Positions 52,236 to 61,805 are shown, numbered from the stretch's first letter. The stretch: DNA of 64,000 bases from Actinomadura alba (GCF_014323705.1 NZ_JABVEC010000027.1:28642-92641), one strand, 5' to 3'. The notes: generated by a model from the letters alone, not told the origin. Program-made: numbers and translations.

Positions 52236-53099
52236 ATGGCCCGCATGGCCCACGACCTTCCCGCCTGGGTGGCCGAGCTGACCGACCCGCGTCGCGCCAC
52301 CACGCTCGACGAGCTCGCCGACCGCCTCGTACCGCTCGCCGAGCACGCCATCGACGTGTCGCGGCGGCTGCAGGCCCTGCTGTCCGAGTTGAACGAGCCG
52401 TTCAAGCGCGAGGCGCTGTACGGGCGGGTCGAGCGGCTCAGGGCCAGATCCACCGAGGCGCTCGAGGAGGTCTCCGGCGAGATCTCCGCCTCCGGGCAGC
52501 AGCGCATCGAGCGGATCTGGGCGGCCTGGGGCGAGCGCGGCGCCGACGACGGCGATCTCGGCAGGGTGCTGCGGGAGCGGCTCGACAGCGAGGTGGTCCC
52601 CTCGCTGACCGGCCAGCAGCGTGCCGTCGCCGAAGAGGTCACCGTGCACATGGCCGGAGCCCTCGAGACGGTGAACCAGACGCTGCTCACCCAGGTCGAG
52701 CAGCTCGCCACCGCGGTCACCGACCTGATCCACGACGTGCTGCCGCTGGCCCACGAGGGGCTGAACCTGGCGAGCCGTGTCTCCACGCTCTCCAGCAGGG
52801 TGCGGCAGGCCGGCCGGGGCGAGATCACCGCCGAGCTGCGGGCCGAGTCTCTCGACCTTGCGGCCGCCTCCGAGGGAACGGTCGCCCGGCTGGAGCTGGA
52901 GTGGTCGGCGCTGGGCGCTCGTACGGCGACCGTGCGGGCCGCGCTGCGGGCCGCTGAGGAGACGGCGTTCAGCGAGGTCACGGCGGAGATGACCCGCTGT
53001 GTCGAGAAGCTCGCTCCCTCCCACGTCAAGGTTCTCGACGAGGCCGAGGCCCGTGCCATGGCCCTCATCGACGAGCTGAGCCCGAGTACGCCCTCGTGA
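52236..53099 (+). CDS. Coiled-coil protein of unknown function
   Basis: The 287-residue protein is almost entirely helical and charged, with heptad-like patterns (ERLRARSTEALEEVSGEIS, LLTQVEQLATAVTDLIHDVL, EELEWSALGARTATV-like stretches). No membrane segment, signal or enzymatic motif is present. ATG 52236 with AGGTGG 5 bases upstream is preferred; ATG 52245 is three codons in. I do not recognise the family. Position next to rsgA and the DUF4442 gene gives no clear hint. Confidence 0.72.
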   Translation: MARMAHDLPAWVAELTDPRRATTLDELADRLVPLAEHAIDVSRRLQALLSELNEPFKREALYGRVERLRARSTEALEEVSGEISASGQQRIERIWAAWGERGADDGDLGRVLRERLDSEVVPSLTGQQRAVAEEVTVHMAGALETVNQTLLTQVEQLATAVTDLIHDVLPLAHEGLNLASRVSTLSSRVRQAGRGEITAELRAESLDLAAASEGTVARLELEWSALGARTATVRAALRAAEETAFSEVTAEMTRCVEKLAPSHVKVLDEAEARAMALIDELSPSTPS

Positions 53100-53146
53100 T
53101 CAAGCCGGGCCGGCGAGGTGCCCGCTGAGCGACCGGCTCACCGGCT

Positions 53147-54139
53147 CTACTCGGACTCCCCTTCACGGCTCTCCAAGAGCCGGCGGAGCGAGTCGAGACG
53201 GGCCTCGTCGGCGTGCCCCGCGGCGACCCACGCGTCGAGGGCGCAGTCGGCCTGCAGGTGCGTGCACGCCCGAGGGCATTCGGCGGCACCCTCGGCCAGA
53301 TCGGGAAAGGCGCCGAGCAGGCTCGACGGGGCCACATGGGCCAGCCCGAAGCTCCGTACGCCTGGGGTATCGATGATCCACCCACCGTCGGGCAGCTCCA
53401 GCGCGATCGCCGACGACGAGGTGTGGCGCCCCCGGCCGGTGACCGGGTTGACATGGCTGACCGCTCGGAGCGCCTCGGGCACCAGCGCGTTGACGAGCGT
53501 CGACTTGCCCACGCCGGAGTGACCGACGAGCACGCTCATGCGGCCGGACAGCCGCCCGCGCAGCTCGTCGATCGGCCCGTCGCGACTCGTCACCACGTAC
53601 GGCACGCCGAGCGGAGCGTAGGCGGCCACGAGGTCGTCCGGCGGGGACAGGTCGGCCTTGGTGAGGCACAGCAGAGGGTCCATCCCCGCGTCGTAGGACG
53701 CCACCAGGCAACGGTCGATCATCCGCGGCCGGGGCTCGGGGTCGGCGAGCGCCGTGACGATGACCAGTTGGTCGGCGTTGGCGACGATGATGCGCTCGAA
53801 GGGATCGGTGTCGTCGGCCGTCCGGCGCAACGCCGACGAACGGGGCCCGACCCGCACGATGCGGGCCAGCGCGTCGGGCTCGCCGGAGATGTCGCCGACC
53901 ACCGACACCCGGTCGCCGACCACCACGCTCTTACGGCCGAGCTCCCGCGCGCGCATGGCGGTCACCCTCGTGTCGCCGACCAGGCAGCGGTAGCGCCCGC
54001 GGTCGACGCCGAGCACCAGCCCGGTGACGGCCTCCTCGTGCGCGGGCCTGCGCCGCGTGCGCGGGCGGGTGCCACGGCGGCCGGGCCTGACCCGTACGTC
54101 GTCCTCGTCGAAGTCGTCCAGGCGGCGTGCCAGCGTCAC
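53147..54139 (-). CDS. rsgA: Ribosome small-subunit GTPase RsgA
   Basis: RsgA is a circularly permuted GTPase that helps 30S subunit maturation. The roughly 330-residue protein has an OB fold (GLVLGVDRGRYRCLV), G4 LTKADL, the G1 loop GHSGVGKSTLVNAL, G2 region GRGRHTSS, G3 DTPGVRSFGL in that permuted order, and the C-terminal zinc knuckle (CPRACTHLQADCAL). GTG 54139 overlaps the aroA stop as GTGA and is preferred; a GTG at 54160 would reach back into aroA. It is translated with aroA, as in mycobacteria and Streptomyces. Confidence 0.93.
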   Translation of the reverse strand: MTLARRLDDFDEDDVRVRPGRRGTRPRTRRRPAHEEAVTGLVLGVDRGRYRCLVGDTRVTAMRARELGRKSVVVGDRVSVVGDISGEPDALARIVRVGPRSSALRRTADDTDPFERIIVANADQLVIVTALADPEPRPRMIDRCLVASYDAGMDPLLCLTKADLSPPDDLVAAYAPLGVPYVVTSRDGPIDELRGRLSGRMSVLVGHSGVGKSTLVNALVPEALRAVSHVNPVTGRGRHTSSSAIALELPDGGWIIDTPGVRSFGLAHVAPSSLLGAFPDLAEGAAECPRACTHLQADCALDAWVAAGHADEARLDSLRRLLESREGESE

Positions 54140-55395
54140 CCCTCCAGCATTCGGGTCCACAGCGCGGTGAACTCGGGAAGGGTCTTGGCCACGGTGCCCA
54201 CGTTCTCGACCTCGACGCCCGGAACCGCGAGGCCGAGCAGCGCCGCCGCCATCACCATCCGGTGGTCGTCATAGGTGTGGAACATCCCGCCGTGCAGTGG
54301 GCGCGGGCGGATCTCCAACCCGTCGGCGAGCTCGCGGACGTCGCCGCCGAGTCCGTTGATCTCGGCGACCAGCGCGGCCAGCCGGTCGGTCTCGTGCCCG
54401 CGCAGGTGCGCGATGCCGGTGAACCGGGAGGGAGATCCGGCCAGCGCGGCCAGGGCCGTCATCACGGGGGTGAGCTCTCCGACGTCGCGCAGATCGGCCT
54501 CGATGCCCTCGACGGTCCCGCCGCCGCGCACCGTCAGCCCGTCCGCGTCGTACGACACCGTCGCGCCCATGCGCTCCAGCAGCCCGCGCAGCGCGTCGCC
54601 GGGCTGGGCCGTCTCGGCCGGCCAGTCCCGCACCGTCACCCGGCCGCCGGTCACCAGGGCGGCGCCGAGGAACTGTGCGGCGTTGGACAGGTCGGGCTCG
54701 ATAGGGCATTCGCCGCCGTCGACCGTCCCCGGGCCGACCCGCCACACGTTCTCGCCGGCCTCGGCCGGCACGCCGGCGGAGCGCAGCATCCGTACCGTCA
54801 TCTCCAGGTGCGGTGCGGACGGGACGGGCGGACCCTCGTGGCGCACCTCGGCGCCCTTGTCGAACCGGGGCGCGGCCAGCAGCAGCCCGGAGACCAGCTG
54901 TGACGAGCTCGATGCGTCGATCGTCACCGTGCCGCCGGCGACGCGCCCACGCCCGCGGACGGTGAAGGGCAGTGAGCTCCGGCCGGCGTCGTCGATCTCG
55001 GCTCCGAGTGCTCGCAGCGCCGTGATCAGGGGCCCCATGGGGCGATCCCGTGCCCGCGGGTCGCCGTCGACGATCACCTCGCCGTCGGCCAGCGCGGCGA
55101 CCGGTGGCACGAACCGCATGACGGTGCCCGCGAGCCCGGCGTCGATCCGGGCCGGCCCGCGCAGCTCGGCGGGGGTGACGGTCCAGTCCGTCTCGCCGGT
55201 GATGCCGACGCCGAGGGCGCGCAGCGCGCCCGCCATGAGCAACGTGTCGCGGCTGCGCAGAGGGCGCCGGACGACCGTGGGCGCGGACGCCAGCGCCGCC
55301 AGGATCAGCGCGCGGTTGGTCATCGACTTCGAACCCGGCAGCGCGAGCGTCGCGGCCACCGGGCCGTCGGCCGAGGGCGCGGTCCAATCAGGCAT
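54136..55395 (-). CDS. aroA: 3-phosphoshikimate 1-carboxyvinyltransferase (EPSP synthase)
   Basis: AroA transfers enolpyruvate from PEP to shikimate 3-phosphate in the aromatic amino acid pathway. The 419-residue protein has the conserved ALPGSKSMTNRALILAAL (substrate lysine), DAGLAGTVMRF where many have the GNAGT motif, DGDPRARDRPMGPL, and SSSSQLVSGLLLAAP. The C-terminal TYDDHRMVMAAALLGL is typical. ATG 55395 sits 7 bases after TAACCT, which could be the -10 box of a leaderless message. It overlaps rsgA. Confidence 0.95.
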   Translation of the reverse strand: MPDWTAPSADGPVAATLALPGSKSMTNRALILAALASAPTVVRRPLRSRDTLLMAGALRALGVGITGETDWTVTPAELRGPARIDAGLAGTVMRFVPPVAALADGEVIVDGDPRARDRPMGPLITALRALGAEIDDAGRSSLPFTVRGRGRVAGGTVTIDASSSSQLVSGLLLAAPRFDKGAEVRHEGPPVPSAPHLEMTVRMLRSAGVPAEAGENVWRVGPGTVDGGECPIEPDLSNAAQFLGAALVTGGRVTVRDWPAETAQPGDALRGLLERMGATVSYDADGLTVRGGGTVEGIEADLRDVGELTPVMTALAALAGSPSRFTGIAHLRGHETDRLAALVAEINGLGGDVRELADGLEIRPRPLHGGMFHTYDDHRMVMAAALLGLAVPGVEVENVGTVAKTLPEFTALWTRMLEG

Positions 55396-55604
55396 GTACG
55401 TGAGGTTACCGGTTCGCGTCAGGACGCGATCTCGATGCGCCGGTGGGCAACGGCTCGGCAAGGGCATCGCCAGCCTTGTGGAATGTCCCGGAAGATCGCG
55501 CCGCTGCGAGGGCGGGCGCGGGTCTAGGTTCGACGCGGTCCACCTGACGGTTCCAGCCGCGTCCGCGGGGCTCTGGAACCGTCGTCAACTCGGGGGAGGC
55601 GACC

Positions 55605-57359
55605 GTGGGGGAGGCGACCGTGGACGAGGCGATCGTGGACGGGGTGCCGGCCGCGCGCCCGAGGTGCTCGATCACGGCCCGGATCAGAGGCGGGGCCGCC
55701 ACTGTCCTCGACGCCCGGTCGTCCCGGCGTGCGCCGGCCGTCACGCGCTGCCTCGTGGTCTGCGTCGCGCTCGCGTCCGCCACGGCCGCCTGCGTGATCG
55801 CGCAGGCGGCGCTGCTCGCCCACGCGCTGTCGTCCCTGACCGTGCCGGCCGGGCTCGCCGCGGTGGTGGCCGGACGGGCGGTGCTGGCCTGGGCCGGGGA
55901 GTCGGCGCTGCGCCGGACCTCCGCCGGGGTCGCGTCGCGGCTGCGCGGCCGGTTGCTCGCGCAGGCCGTCCGGAACGGCCCGAGCCCACCTGCAGGTGAG
56001 CCGGCCGCCCTCCTCGCCCGGGCGGACTCTCTCACGCCGTACTTCACCCGGTGCCTGCCGCGGCTCGCCGCGGCGGTGGTGGTGCCCTCGGTGGCGCTGG
56101 CCGCCATGGCCGTGGCGGATCCGCCCACGGCCGGTGCCGCGCTCGCCGCGGCGGCGGTGCTCGTCCTGCCGGCCCTGCTGCTGCTGCGGCCCGGCCGGTT
56201 CGCCGGCGGGCGGGCGGCGGACCGCGCGGCACAGCGGCGGCGGACGGCGGACGGGCTCGCGGGTCATTTCACCGACATGGTCGCGGGACTCCCGACGCTC
56301 ACGGTGTTCGGCCGGGCCCGGGCACAGGGCTGGAACATCGCCAGGGCGACCGAGCAGTACCGGCTGGCGGCGAACGGCGCCGCCCGCCCCGCGTTCCGCT
56401 CGGAACTGGTGCTGGAGGCGGTGGCCACGTTGTCCGTGGCACTCGTCGTGACGACGGCCGGCCTCCGCGTGGCGTCGGGGGCACTGAGCCCGGAGTCGGC
56501 TCTCTTCCTGCTGTTCCTCGCAGTCGAGGGCGGCCTCCCGCTGTACGGGCTCGCCGGGCATGTGCGTGCGGGCAGGGAGAGCCTGGCCGCGGCCGGCGGC
56601 ATCCTCGACTTCCTCGAGACCCCGGCCCGCCCGGCGGAGCGGGCGTCCGCGAGGTCACGACGGCGGGACGGCGGTGATCCGGCGGACGTCCGGTCGATGA
56701 CGATCCGGGTCGAGGACGTGGTGGTCGCTCCAGGCACCGCGTCGCGGCGGGAGGCGGTCCCGCTGACGATGACGCTGGCGCCGGAGACCACCACGGCGCT
56801 GACCGGACCGCCCGGTACGGGGAAGTCCGGTCTGATCGCGGCCCTGCTCGGCTTCGAGACGCCCATCGCCGGCCGCATCATGGTCGGCGACCGGCGGCTG
56901 GAGGGCGGCGACGGCTGGCGGAGCGGCATCGCCTGGGTCCCGCAGAGGCCGGCGCTCTTCGCGGGAACGGTCGCGGACAACATCGCGATCGCCGCGCCCG
57001 GAGCCCACGGCGACGCGGTCGCCGAGGCGGCGGCAGCGGCGGGAGTGGGCTCTTCCATCCACCTGGACGCGAGGCTGGGCCCGGGCGGAGCCGGCCTGCC
57101 TGCGGCCGGGCGGCGGCGCATCGCGCTGGCCCGCGCGGTGCTGCGCTGCGCACTGCTCGACCCGCCGCTGCTCCTGCTCGACGAACCGACGGCCGACCTC
57201 GACGTGCTCACCGAGATCGAACTGGCGGAGGCCGTCGGCGCCCTGCTGCCCGGCCGTACGGCGCTCATCGTGACCCGGCGGCAGGCGCTGCTCGGCCGGG
57301 CCGACCATGTCGTCTCGCTGGCGGGGGCCGGAGCGGTGACCATGGCGGTGCCGGCATGA
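55605..57359 (+). CDS. CydD-like ABC exporter half (membrane plus ATPase)
   Basis: The 584-residue protein has about five to six hydrophobic membrane helices in residues 40-310 and an ATPase domain with Walker A GPPGTGKSG and Walker B LLLLDEPTADLD. The ABC signature LSGGQ is replaced by LPAAGRRRIALARA. The layout resembles CydD, half of the glutathione/cysteine exporter needed for cytochrome bd, but cydAB are not present. Its 3' end overlaps the partner as ATGA. Two tandem GGGGGAGGCGACCGTG units at the start offer GTG 55605 or 55620. Confidence 0.8.
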   Translation: MGEATVDEAIVDGVPAARPRCSITARIRGGAATVLDARSSRRAPAVTRCLVVCVALASATAACVIAQAALLAHALSSLTVPAGLAAVVAGRAVLAWAGESALRRTSAGVASRLRGRLLAQAVRNGPSPPAGEPAALLARADSLTPYFTRCLPRLAAAVVVPSVALAAMAVADPPTAGAALAAAAVLVLPALLLLRPGRFAGGRAADRAAQRRRTADGLAGHFTDMVAGLPTLTVFGRARAQGWNIARATEQYRLAANGAARPAFRSELVLEAVATLSVALVVTTAGLRVASGALSPESALFLLFLAVEGGLPLYGLAGHVRAGRESLAAAGGILDFLETPARPAERASARSRRRDGGDPADVRSMTIRVEDVVVAPGTASRREAVPLTMTLAPETTTALTGPPGTGKSGLIAALLGFETPIAGRIMVGDRRLEGGDGWRSGIAWVPQRPALFAGTVADNIAIAAPGAHGDAVAEAAAAAGVGSSIHLDARLGPGGAGLPAAGRRRIALARAVLRCALLDPPLLLLDEPTADLDVLTEIELAEAVGALLPGRTALIVTRRQALLGRADHVVSLAGAGAVTMAVPA

Positions 57360-59068
57360 CCATCCGATCGGCCGGCCGGGGCGCCGAGGTGCGGTCCGCG
57401 ATCGCGGTGGCCTTCGGCGCGGGCTCGCTCGGCGCCGCCGTCGGGCTCCTCGCGGCCTCGGGATCGCTGCTCGCCCGCGCGGCGGGGCGGCCGCCCGCGG
57501 CCCATCTGGCCGGTGCGATCGTGGCCGTGCTGGGCCTCGGCCTCGGCCGCTGCGCCCTGCGGCACGCCGGGCGGCTCGTCTCGCACGACGCGGCCCTGCG
57601 GACGCTGGCGAGGTCGAGGGTGCGGCTCTACGAGGGCCTGTCCGCCCGCACTCCGTCCGGCCTGCACGGCCGGCCGTACGGACGGCTGCTGGGACTGCTC
57701 GCGCGCGCCGCCGACGGCGTGGTCGGCCGGGAAAGGCACGGCCTGATGCCCATGGCGGCCGCCGGCGCGGCGGGGAGCGCCGCCGTCGTCGTCGAATGGT
57801 CGCTGCTGCCGCCCGCCGGGATGGCCCTGCTGGGTGCCCTGATGCTCGGCGGCGTCGGCGCGCCGTGGGCGGCCCACCGTGCTGCCGTACGGGCGCGGCG
57901 CCGGTCCGCCGCCGCGCGCACGGAACTGTCCAGGCTGGCCGTGGAGACGCTGCGCGGCCTGCCGGACCTCCTGGCCTGCGACGCGGCACCGAGACGGCTC
58001 CATGGCCTGCGCCGGATCGACGCGGTGGTCACCAGGGCCGAAGGGCGCTCGGCGTGGAGCGCGGGCCTGGCCGCCGGAGTCACCACGCTGGCCACCGGGG
58101 CGGCGTTGTTCTGTGCGCTGCTGCTCGGGGTGGCGGCGGTGCGTGAGGGGCGACTCGACAGGGCTGGGCTGGCGGTCGCCGTGCTGATCCCGTTGGCCGC
58201 AGTCGAGGCCGTCACCGTGCTTTCGGCGGCGATAGGGCACCATCTGCGCTCCCGCCGTGAGGCGGCTCTGATCAGGGCGGTCCTCGACGCGCCGGGGTCG
58301 GTGACCGAGCCGGCCGAGCCGCTTCCGCTGCCTCTGCCCCGCCATGGCGGATACGGGCTGTGCGTACGGGCGTTGCGGGCCGGCGGGACGGGTGATGCCG
58401 GTGCTCCCGTCAGTGGGCTGGACCTTGAGCTGCCACCCGGCCGCAGGGTGGCGCTGACCGGCCACGGCGGCGCCGGTCGGTCCGCTCTGGTGGCGGTGCT
58501 GCTGCGGCTCTGCGACTACGAGGGCTCGGTGACGCTGAACGGTGTCGAGCTGCGCGACCTCTGCGGTACCGACGTCCGCCGGATCGTCGGCCTGTGCGCC
58601 CGCGACGCGCATGTCTTCACCGCGACCGTCGCCGAGAACATCCGGGTGGCCCGCCCCGGAGCGACCGATGCCGAGGTGGCACACGCCGTGGAGCGCGCCG
58701 GGCTCGGCCCGTGGGCGGCGGCGCTCCCGGACGGCCTCGCGACCCCCCTGGGAGAGCCGACCTCACTCGCGGAGCCCACCTCATTCGCGGAGCCCACCTC
58801 ACAGGGAGGGCGGGGCGTGCCGGTGCCGGACGGCGAGCGCCTGCGCATAGCGGTGGCGCGGGCTCTGCTGGCCGACTTCCCGGTGCTGATCGTGGACGAG
58901 CCGGAGCTCGCCGACGAGCCGGGGCACGCCGTGCTCGCCGACGTGTTCGCCGCGTCGGCGGGCCGGACGGTCTTGCTGATGATGCGCCGGCGGCCCACGC
59001 CTGGCGCCGACGCGGTGCTGTGCGGGATGGACGAGGTCATCGCCCTGGACGATCAGCCGTCGCGGTGA
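57356..59068 (+). CDS. CydC-like ABC exporter half with degenerate ATPase motifs
   Basis: The 570-residue partner has a helical membrane part and an ATPase-like domain in which Walker A reads GHGGAGRS, with Arg375 in place of the essential lysine. The signature region (GVPVPDGERLRIAVARALL) lacks LSGGQ. Walker B (VLIVDEPELADEP) is kept, but no switch histidine is evident in TVLLMMRRRP. An insertion GEPTSLAEPTSFAEPTS comes from an 18-base tandem repeat. Hydrolysis at this half is therefore doubtful. It is coupled to the first half and converges on the DoxX gene. Confidence 0.78.
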   Translation: MTIRSAGRGAEVRSAIAVAFGAGSLGAAVGLLAASGSLLARAAGRPPAAHLAGAIVAVLGLGLGRCALRHAGRLVSHDAALRTLARSRVRLYEGLSARTPSGLHGRPYGRLLGLLARAADGVVGRERHGLMPMAAAGAAGSAAVVVEWSLLPPAGMALLGALMLGGVGAPWAAHRAAVRARRRSAAARTELSRLAVETLRGLPDLLACDAAPRRLHGLRRIDAVVTRAEGRSAWSAGLAAGVTTLATGAALFCALLLGVAAVREGRLDRAGLAVAVLIPLAAVEAVTVLSAAIGHHLRSRREAALIRAVLDAPGSVTEPAEPLPLPLPRHGGYGLCVRALRAGGTGDAGAPVSGLDLELPPGRRVALTGHGGAGRSALVAVLLRLCDYEGSVTLNGVELRDLCGTDVRRIVGLCARDAHVFTATVAENIRVARPGATDAEVAHAVERAGLGPWAAALPDGLATPLGEPTSLAEPTSFAEPTSQGGRGVPVPDGERLRIAVARALLADFPVLIVDEPELADEPGHAVLADVFAASAGRTVLLMMRRRPTPGADAVLCGMDEVIALDDQPSR

Positions 59069-59088
59069 TCGCTCGATGAGCCGCCCGT

Positions 59089-59598
59089 CTAGCGCTTGGC
59101 GAGCCGCTTGGCCTCGTTGGCCGTGTGCCTGCGCAGGTGCCTGGTCTCGACACCGGCCTTGACCCGGGCGTCGCGGGCCCGGCGGGCGAGCGCGGAGCGG
59201 CGGCGGGGCTCGGTGGTCATCATCACCAGTGCGCCGAACAGGCTGAGGTTCTTGAGCAGGTGCGATCGCTCGCTCGCCCTGCGCTCCGGATCGTCCTCGG
59301 TCCAGTAGCGGTGCTCGGTGAGCAGGGTCGGCACCATCTGGGCCGTGAGCAGCAGGCTGGTGAGACGCTTGAACTTGCCGAGCGTGAGCAGTGCTCCAGT
59401 GCCCAGGCTGAGGGCGCCTTCGAGCCGTACGAGCGTCACCGGGTCATTGGTCGGGAGCCAGTCGACGCGGTCGGCGATGGTCTTCACCTTCGGCGCGACC
59501 TGCTGGGCACGCGGCTGGGGGTCACGAAGGGTCTCCAGACCGGTGACCACGAACGGCAGCGCGACAAGAGGTCTGGCCAGGCTTCTGATGAGTCGCAT
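59089..59598 (-). CDS. DoxX family membrane protein
   Basis: The 169-residue protein has three to four membrane segments (RPLVALPFVVTGLETL, LEGALSLGTGALLTLGKF, SLLLTAQMVPTLL, LLKNLSLFGALVMM) and a highly basic C-terminus rich in arginine, in the DoxX fold. Family members in mycobacteria take part in membrane thiol and oxidative stress responses, but the role here is unknown. ATG 59598 precedes the first helix and is preferred over a longer open frame. Confidence 0.85.
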   Translation of the reverse strand: MRLIRSLARPLVALPFVVTGLETLRDPQPRAQQVAPKVKTIADRVDWLPTNDPVTLVRLEGALSLGTGALLTLGKFKRLTSLLLTAQMVPTLLTEHRYWTEDDPERRASERSHLLKNLSLFGALVMMTTEPRRRSALARRARDARVKAGVETRHLRRHTANEAKRLAKR

Positions 59599-59662
59599 GC
59601 ACGCTTCATGCCCACCTGTTCGCGGGTCACGCTTGCTCGCCGGATTCGGCAGGATAAGCATC

Positions 59663-60436
59663 ATGTGCGGTCGCTATGCCACAGCGCGCAAGCGCCAGGA
59701 GTTGCTCGACGAGTTCCAGGTCACGTTCGACGCCACCGGCGAGGACGCCCTTGAGGCCGACTACAACGTGGCGCCCACCAAACCGGTGCCCGCGATCATC
59801 GAGCGCCGGCCCCGTCCCGAGCCGGAGGCGTCCGGCGACGGTGACGATGAGGTGGTGCGGCAGCTGCGCACGGTGCGATGGGGACTGGTGCCCTCCTGGG
59901 CCAAGGACCTCTCCATCGGCAGCCGGCTGATCAACGCGCGGGTCGAGACCGTGCACGAGAAGCCGTCCTTTCGCAAGGCGTTCGCCCAGCGGCGCTGCCT
60001 GTTGCCCGCCGACGGCTACTTCGAGTGGTACACCTCGGAGACCACCGGGGCGAAACCGAGTAAGCAACCTTTCTTCATCCGTCCCAAGGACGGAAGGATC
60101 ATGGCGATGGCGGGTTTGTACGAACGCTGGCGATCGCCGGACGGAGAATGGGTCTGGAGTTGCACGGTGATCACAACGGAGGCCAGTGACGATCTCGGTC
60201 GCATTCACGACCGCATGCCCATGATCGTGCCGGCCGATCGGTGGGGCGCCTGGCTCGACCCCGCCACCACCCGGACCGAGCAGGTCAGGGACCTGCTCGT
60301 GCCCGCGATGAGCGGGACGATGGAGGCCTATCCGGTGTCGAAGGCCGTCAACGATGTCAGAAACAACGGTGCCCATCTGGTGCAGCCATTGCCAGATGGA
60401 GACATTTCCGGGGAATATTCGGGCACGTTGTTTTAA
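59663..60436 (+). CDS. SRAP/HMCES-type protein (YedK family)
   Basis: The 257-residue protein has the SOS-response-associated peptidase fold that crosslinks to abasic sites in single-stranded DNA. The active residues are visible: Cys2 exposed after Met removal (MCGRYAT), Asn in YNVAPT, Glu in DGYFEWY and His in HDRMPMIV. ATG 59663 is fixed by that Cys2. The same gene lies close to aroA and the SigH/SigR gene in M. tuberculosis (Rv3226c), as here. Confidence 0.94.
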   Translation: MCGRYATARKRQELLDEFQVTFDATGEDALEADYNVAPTKPVPAIIERRPRPEPEASGDGDDEVVRQLRTVRWGLVPSWAKDLSIGSRLINARVETVHEKPSFRKAFAQRRCLLPADGYFEWYTSETTGAKPSKQPFFIRPKDGRIMAMAGLYERWRSPDGEWVWSCTVITTEASDDLGRIHDRMPMIVPADRWGAWLDPATTRTEQVRDLLVPAMSGTMEAYPVSKAVNDVRNNGAHLVQPLPDGDISGEYSGTLF

Positions 60437-60487
60437 CCGCATGCTCGTTGAGCGTCGTGCCCCGCTCCAGGGGCGGGACGGAGAGGA

Positions 60488-60847
60488 GTGCGCACCACCG
60501 TGGACACCGCGGCCGCTCGCAAACGCCTCGAGGCGATGCTCACCGATCTCGACCGGTCAATTGCGATCTTGAAAGGTGAGCATCCCGATCCCGGGGCGTC
60601 GAGGTACGACCAGCACCCGGCGGACGCGGGCACGAACCTCTCCGACGCCGACCGGGCCGAGGCGTCCCTCGACGCCATGAACCGCCAGCGCTCCACCGTG
60701 GTGGCGGCACTGCGGCGGATCGCCGCCGGGACCTACGGCGAGTGCGTCGACTGCGCCAAGCCGGTGCCGGAGGGTCGGCTGGAGGCCCGCCCCGACGCCG
60801 CCCGCTGCGTGCCGTGCCAGGCCAAATACGACCGCGCCCAAAGGTGA
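60488..60847 (+). CDS. TraR/DksA-type zinc-finger protein
   Basis: The 119-residue protein has an N-terminal coiled helix pair with SDADRAEAS, near the DksA DxxDxA tip motif, and a C-terminal C4 zinc finger (CVDC-x17-CVPC). DksA/TraR proteins enter the secondary channel of RNA polymerase; actinomycetes carry several short versions of unclear role. GTG 60488 has GGAGAGGAG upstream. It ends 30 bases before a convergent methyltransferase. Confidence 0.88.
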   Translation: MRTTVDTAAARKRLEAMLTDLDRSIAILKGEHPDPGASRYDQHPADAGTNLSDADRAEASLDAMNRQRSTVVAALRRIAAGTYGECVDCAKPVPEGRLEARPDAARCVPCQAKYDRAQR

Positions 60848-60877
60848 CGCCGGATCTCCGCCACCGAGGCGCGGCGA

Positions 60878-61630
60878 CTACGCGCCGGTCCTCCTGGCGC
60901 TGGCCACGAGGTGGATGCCGACGGACTCGTCGCCGAGCGTCGCGGTGAGCTCGGTCTGGACGAGCCGGGACAGTGCCCTTGGATCCGCGGACAGCACATG
61001 ATCGACGGTCGAGGGGGACAGCACGGTCCGGGACCTGATCCACTCCACCTCCAGCCCCGCTTCGGTGAGGAGTTCGCGCAGCTGGTCGGCCCAGAAACAC
61101 CGGCTTATGGTGCCGTCCGGCCACGGGACGAGCACCACCTCGGCGCTCGGGACGTCGGACAACTGCGCCCAGTGGTTCTGCTCGGCGAGGATCGCCAGGC
61201 CGAGCATCAGGGAGTCGACCGACAGCAGCAGGCGGCCGCCGGGCGTGAGCACCCTGGCGATCTCACCGACCGTCGACTCGGTGACCAGGTGCCGGGAGAG
61301 CATCCGGTTCTCGGCGATCACGGCGTCGACGGAGCCGTCGGTGAGGAAGCGGAGCGTGCGCGCCTCGGCGACGACCCGATGCCGGCCGCGGGCGACCTCG
61401 TCGGGCTCGGCCGGGCCATGGGCGTCGAGCACCTCGATCACCCTGTGGCCGGCGGCGGCCGCCTGCTGCGCGCACCGGGCGCGCGGGCCCGAGACGTCGA
61501 GGACGCGGGCCGGGCGGCGCGGCAGCCAGCGGGTCAGCTGGGCGTCGGCGACCGCCCAGTAGAAGGTCCAGTACGTCGCCAGGGAGTCGGCGTCATCAGG
61601 GTCATGGTGAGCGCCGACGACCGTGGGCAT
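60878..61630 (-). CDS. SAM-dependent methyltransferase
   Basis: The approximately 250-residue protein has a class I methyltransferase core: VLDVSGPRARCAQQAAAAGH replaces the common glycine-rich motif I, followed by VIEVLDAH, the DAVIAENRML region and VLTPGGRLLLSVDSL. The atypical motif I with Ser-Gly-Pro leaves SAM binding plausible but less certain. ATG 61630 is chosen; GTG 61657 would add 9 proline-rich residues. Its start faces the sigR promoter region, 150 bases from the SigR box. Confidence 0.82.
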   Translation of the reverse strand: MPTVVGAHHDPDDADSLATYWTFYWAVADAQLTRWLPRRPARVLDVSGPRARCAQQAAAAGHRVIEVLDAHGPAEPDEVARGRHRVVAEARTLRFLTDGSVDAVIAENRMLSRHLVTESTVGEIARVLTPGGRLLLSVDSLMLGLAILAEQNHWAQLSDVPSAEVVLVPWPDGTISRCFWADQLRELLTEAGLEVEWIRSRTVLSPSTVDHVLSADPRALSRLVQTELTATLGDESVGIHLVASARRTGA

Positions 61631-61778
61631 GGGGGGTCTTGCCGGCAGCGGCACCAACGATGGCTCCCGTGTCTCGCCGTGTAAGGAACGTCTTTCCCTA
61701 TTAGGCCTCTCAGATCACCCTCCGTACAGGTTGGGATGGGCTGACCTGGACTCGCCCGGGTCCTTTCTGTTCCGGGTA

Positions 61779-61805
61779 GGGAATCGTACGGGGGCCATCG
61801 GCGTT
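61779..61805 (+). promoter_or_regulatory. SigR-type autoregulatory promoter of sigR-rsrA
   Basis: GGGAAT (61779-61784) is followed by exactly 18 bases and GTT (61803-61805), the SigR consensus. The expected transcript starts about 61813, 80 bases before the sigR GTG. Autoregulation of sigR from such a promoter is established in Streptomyces. Confidence 0.8.
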
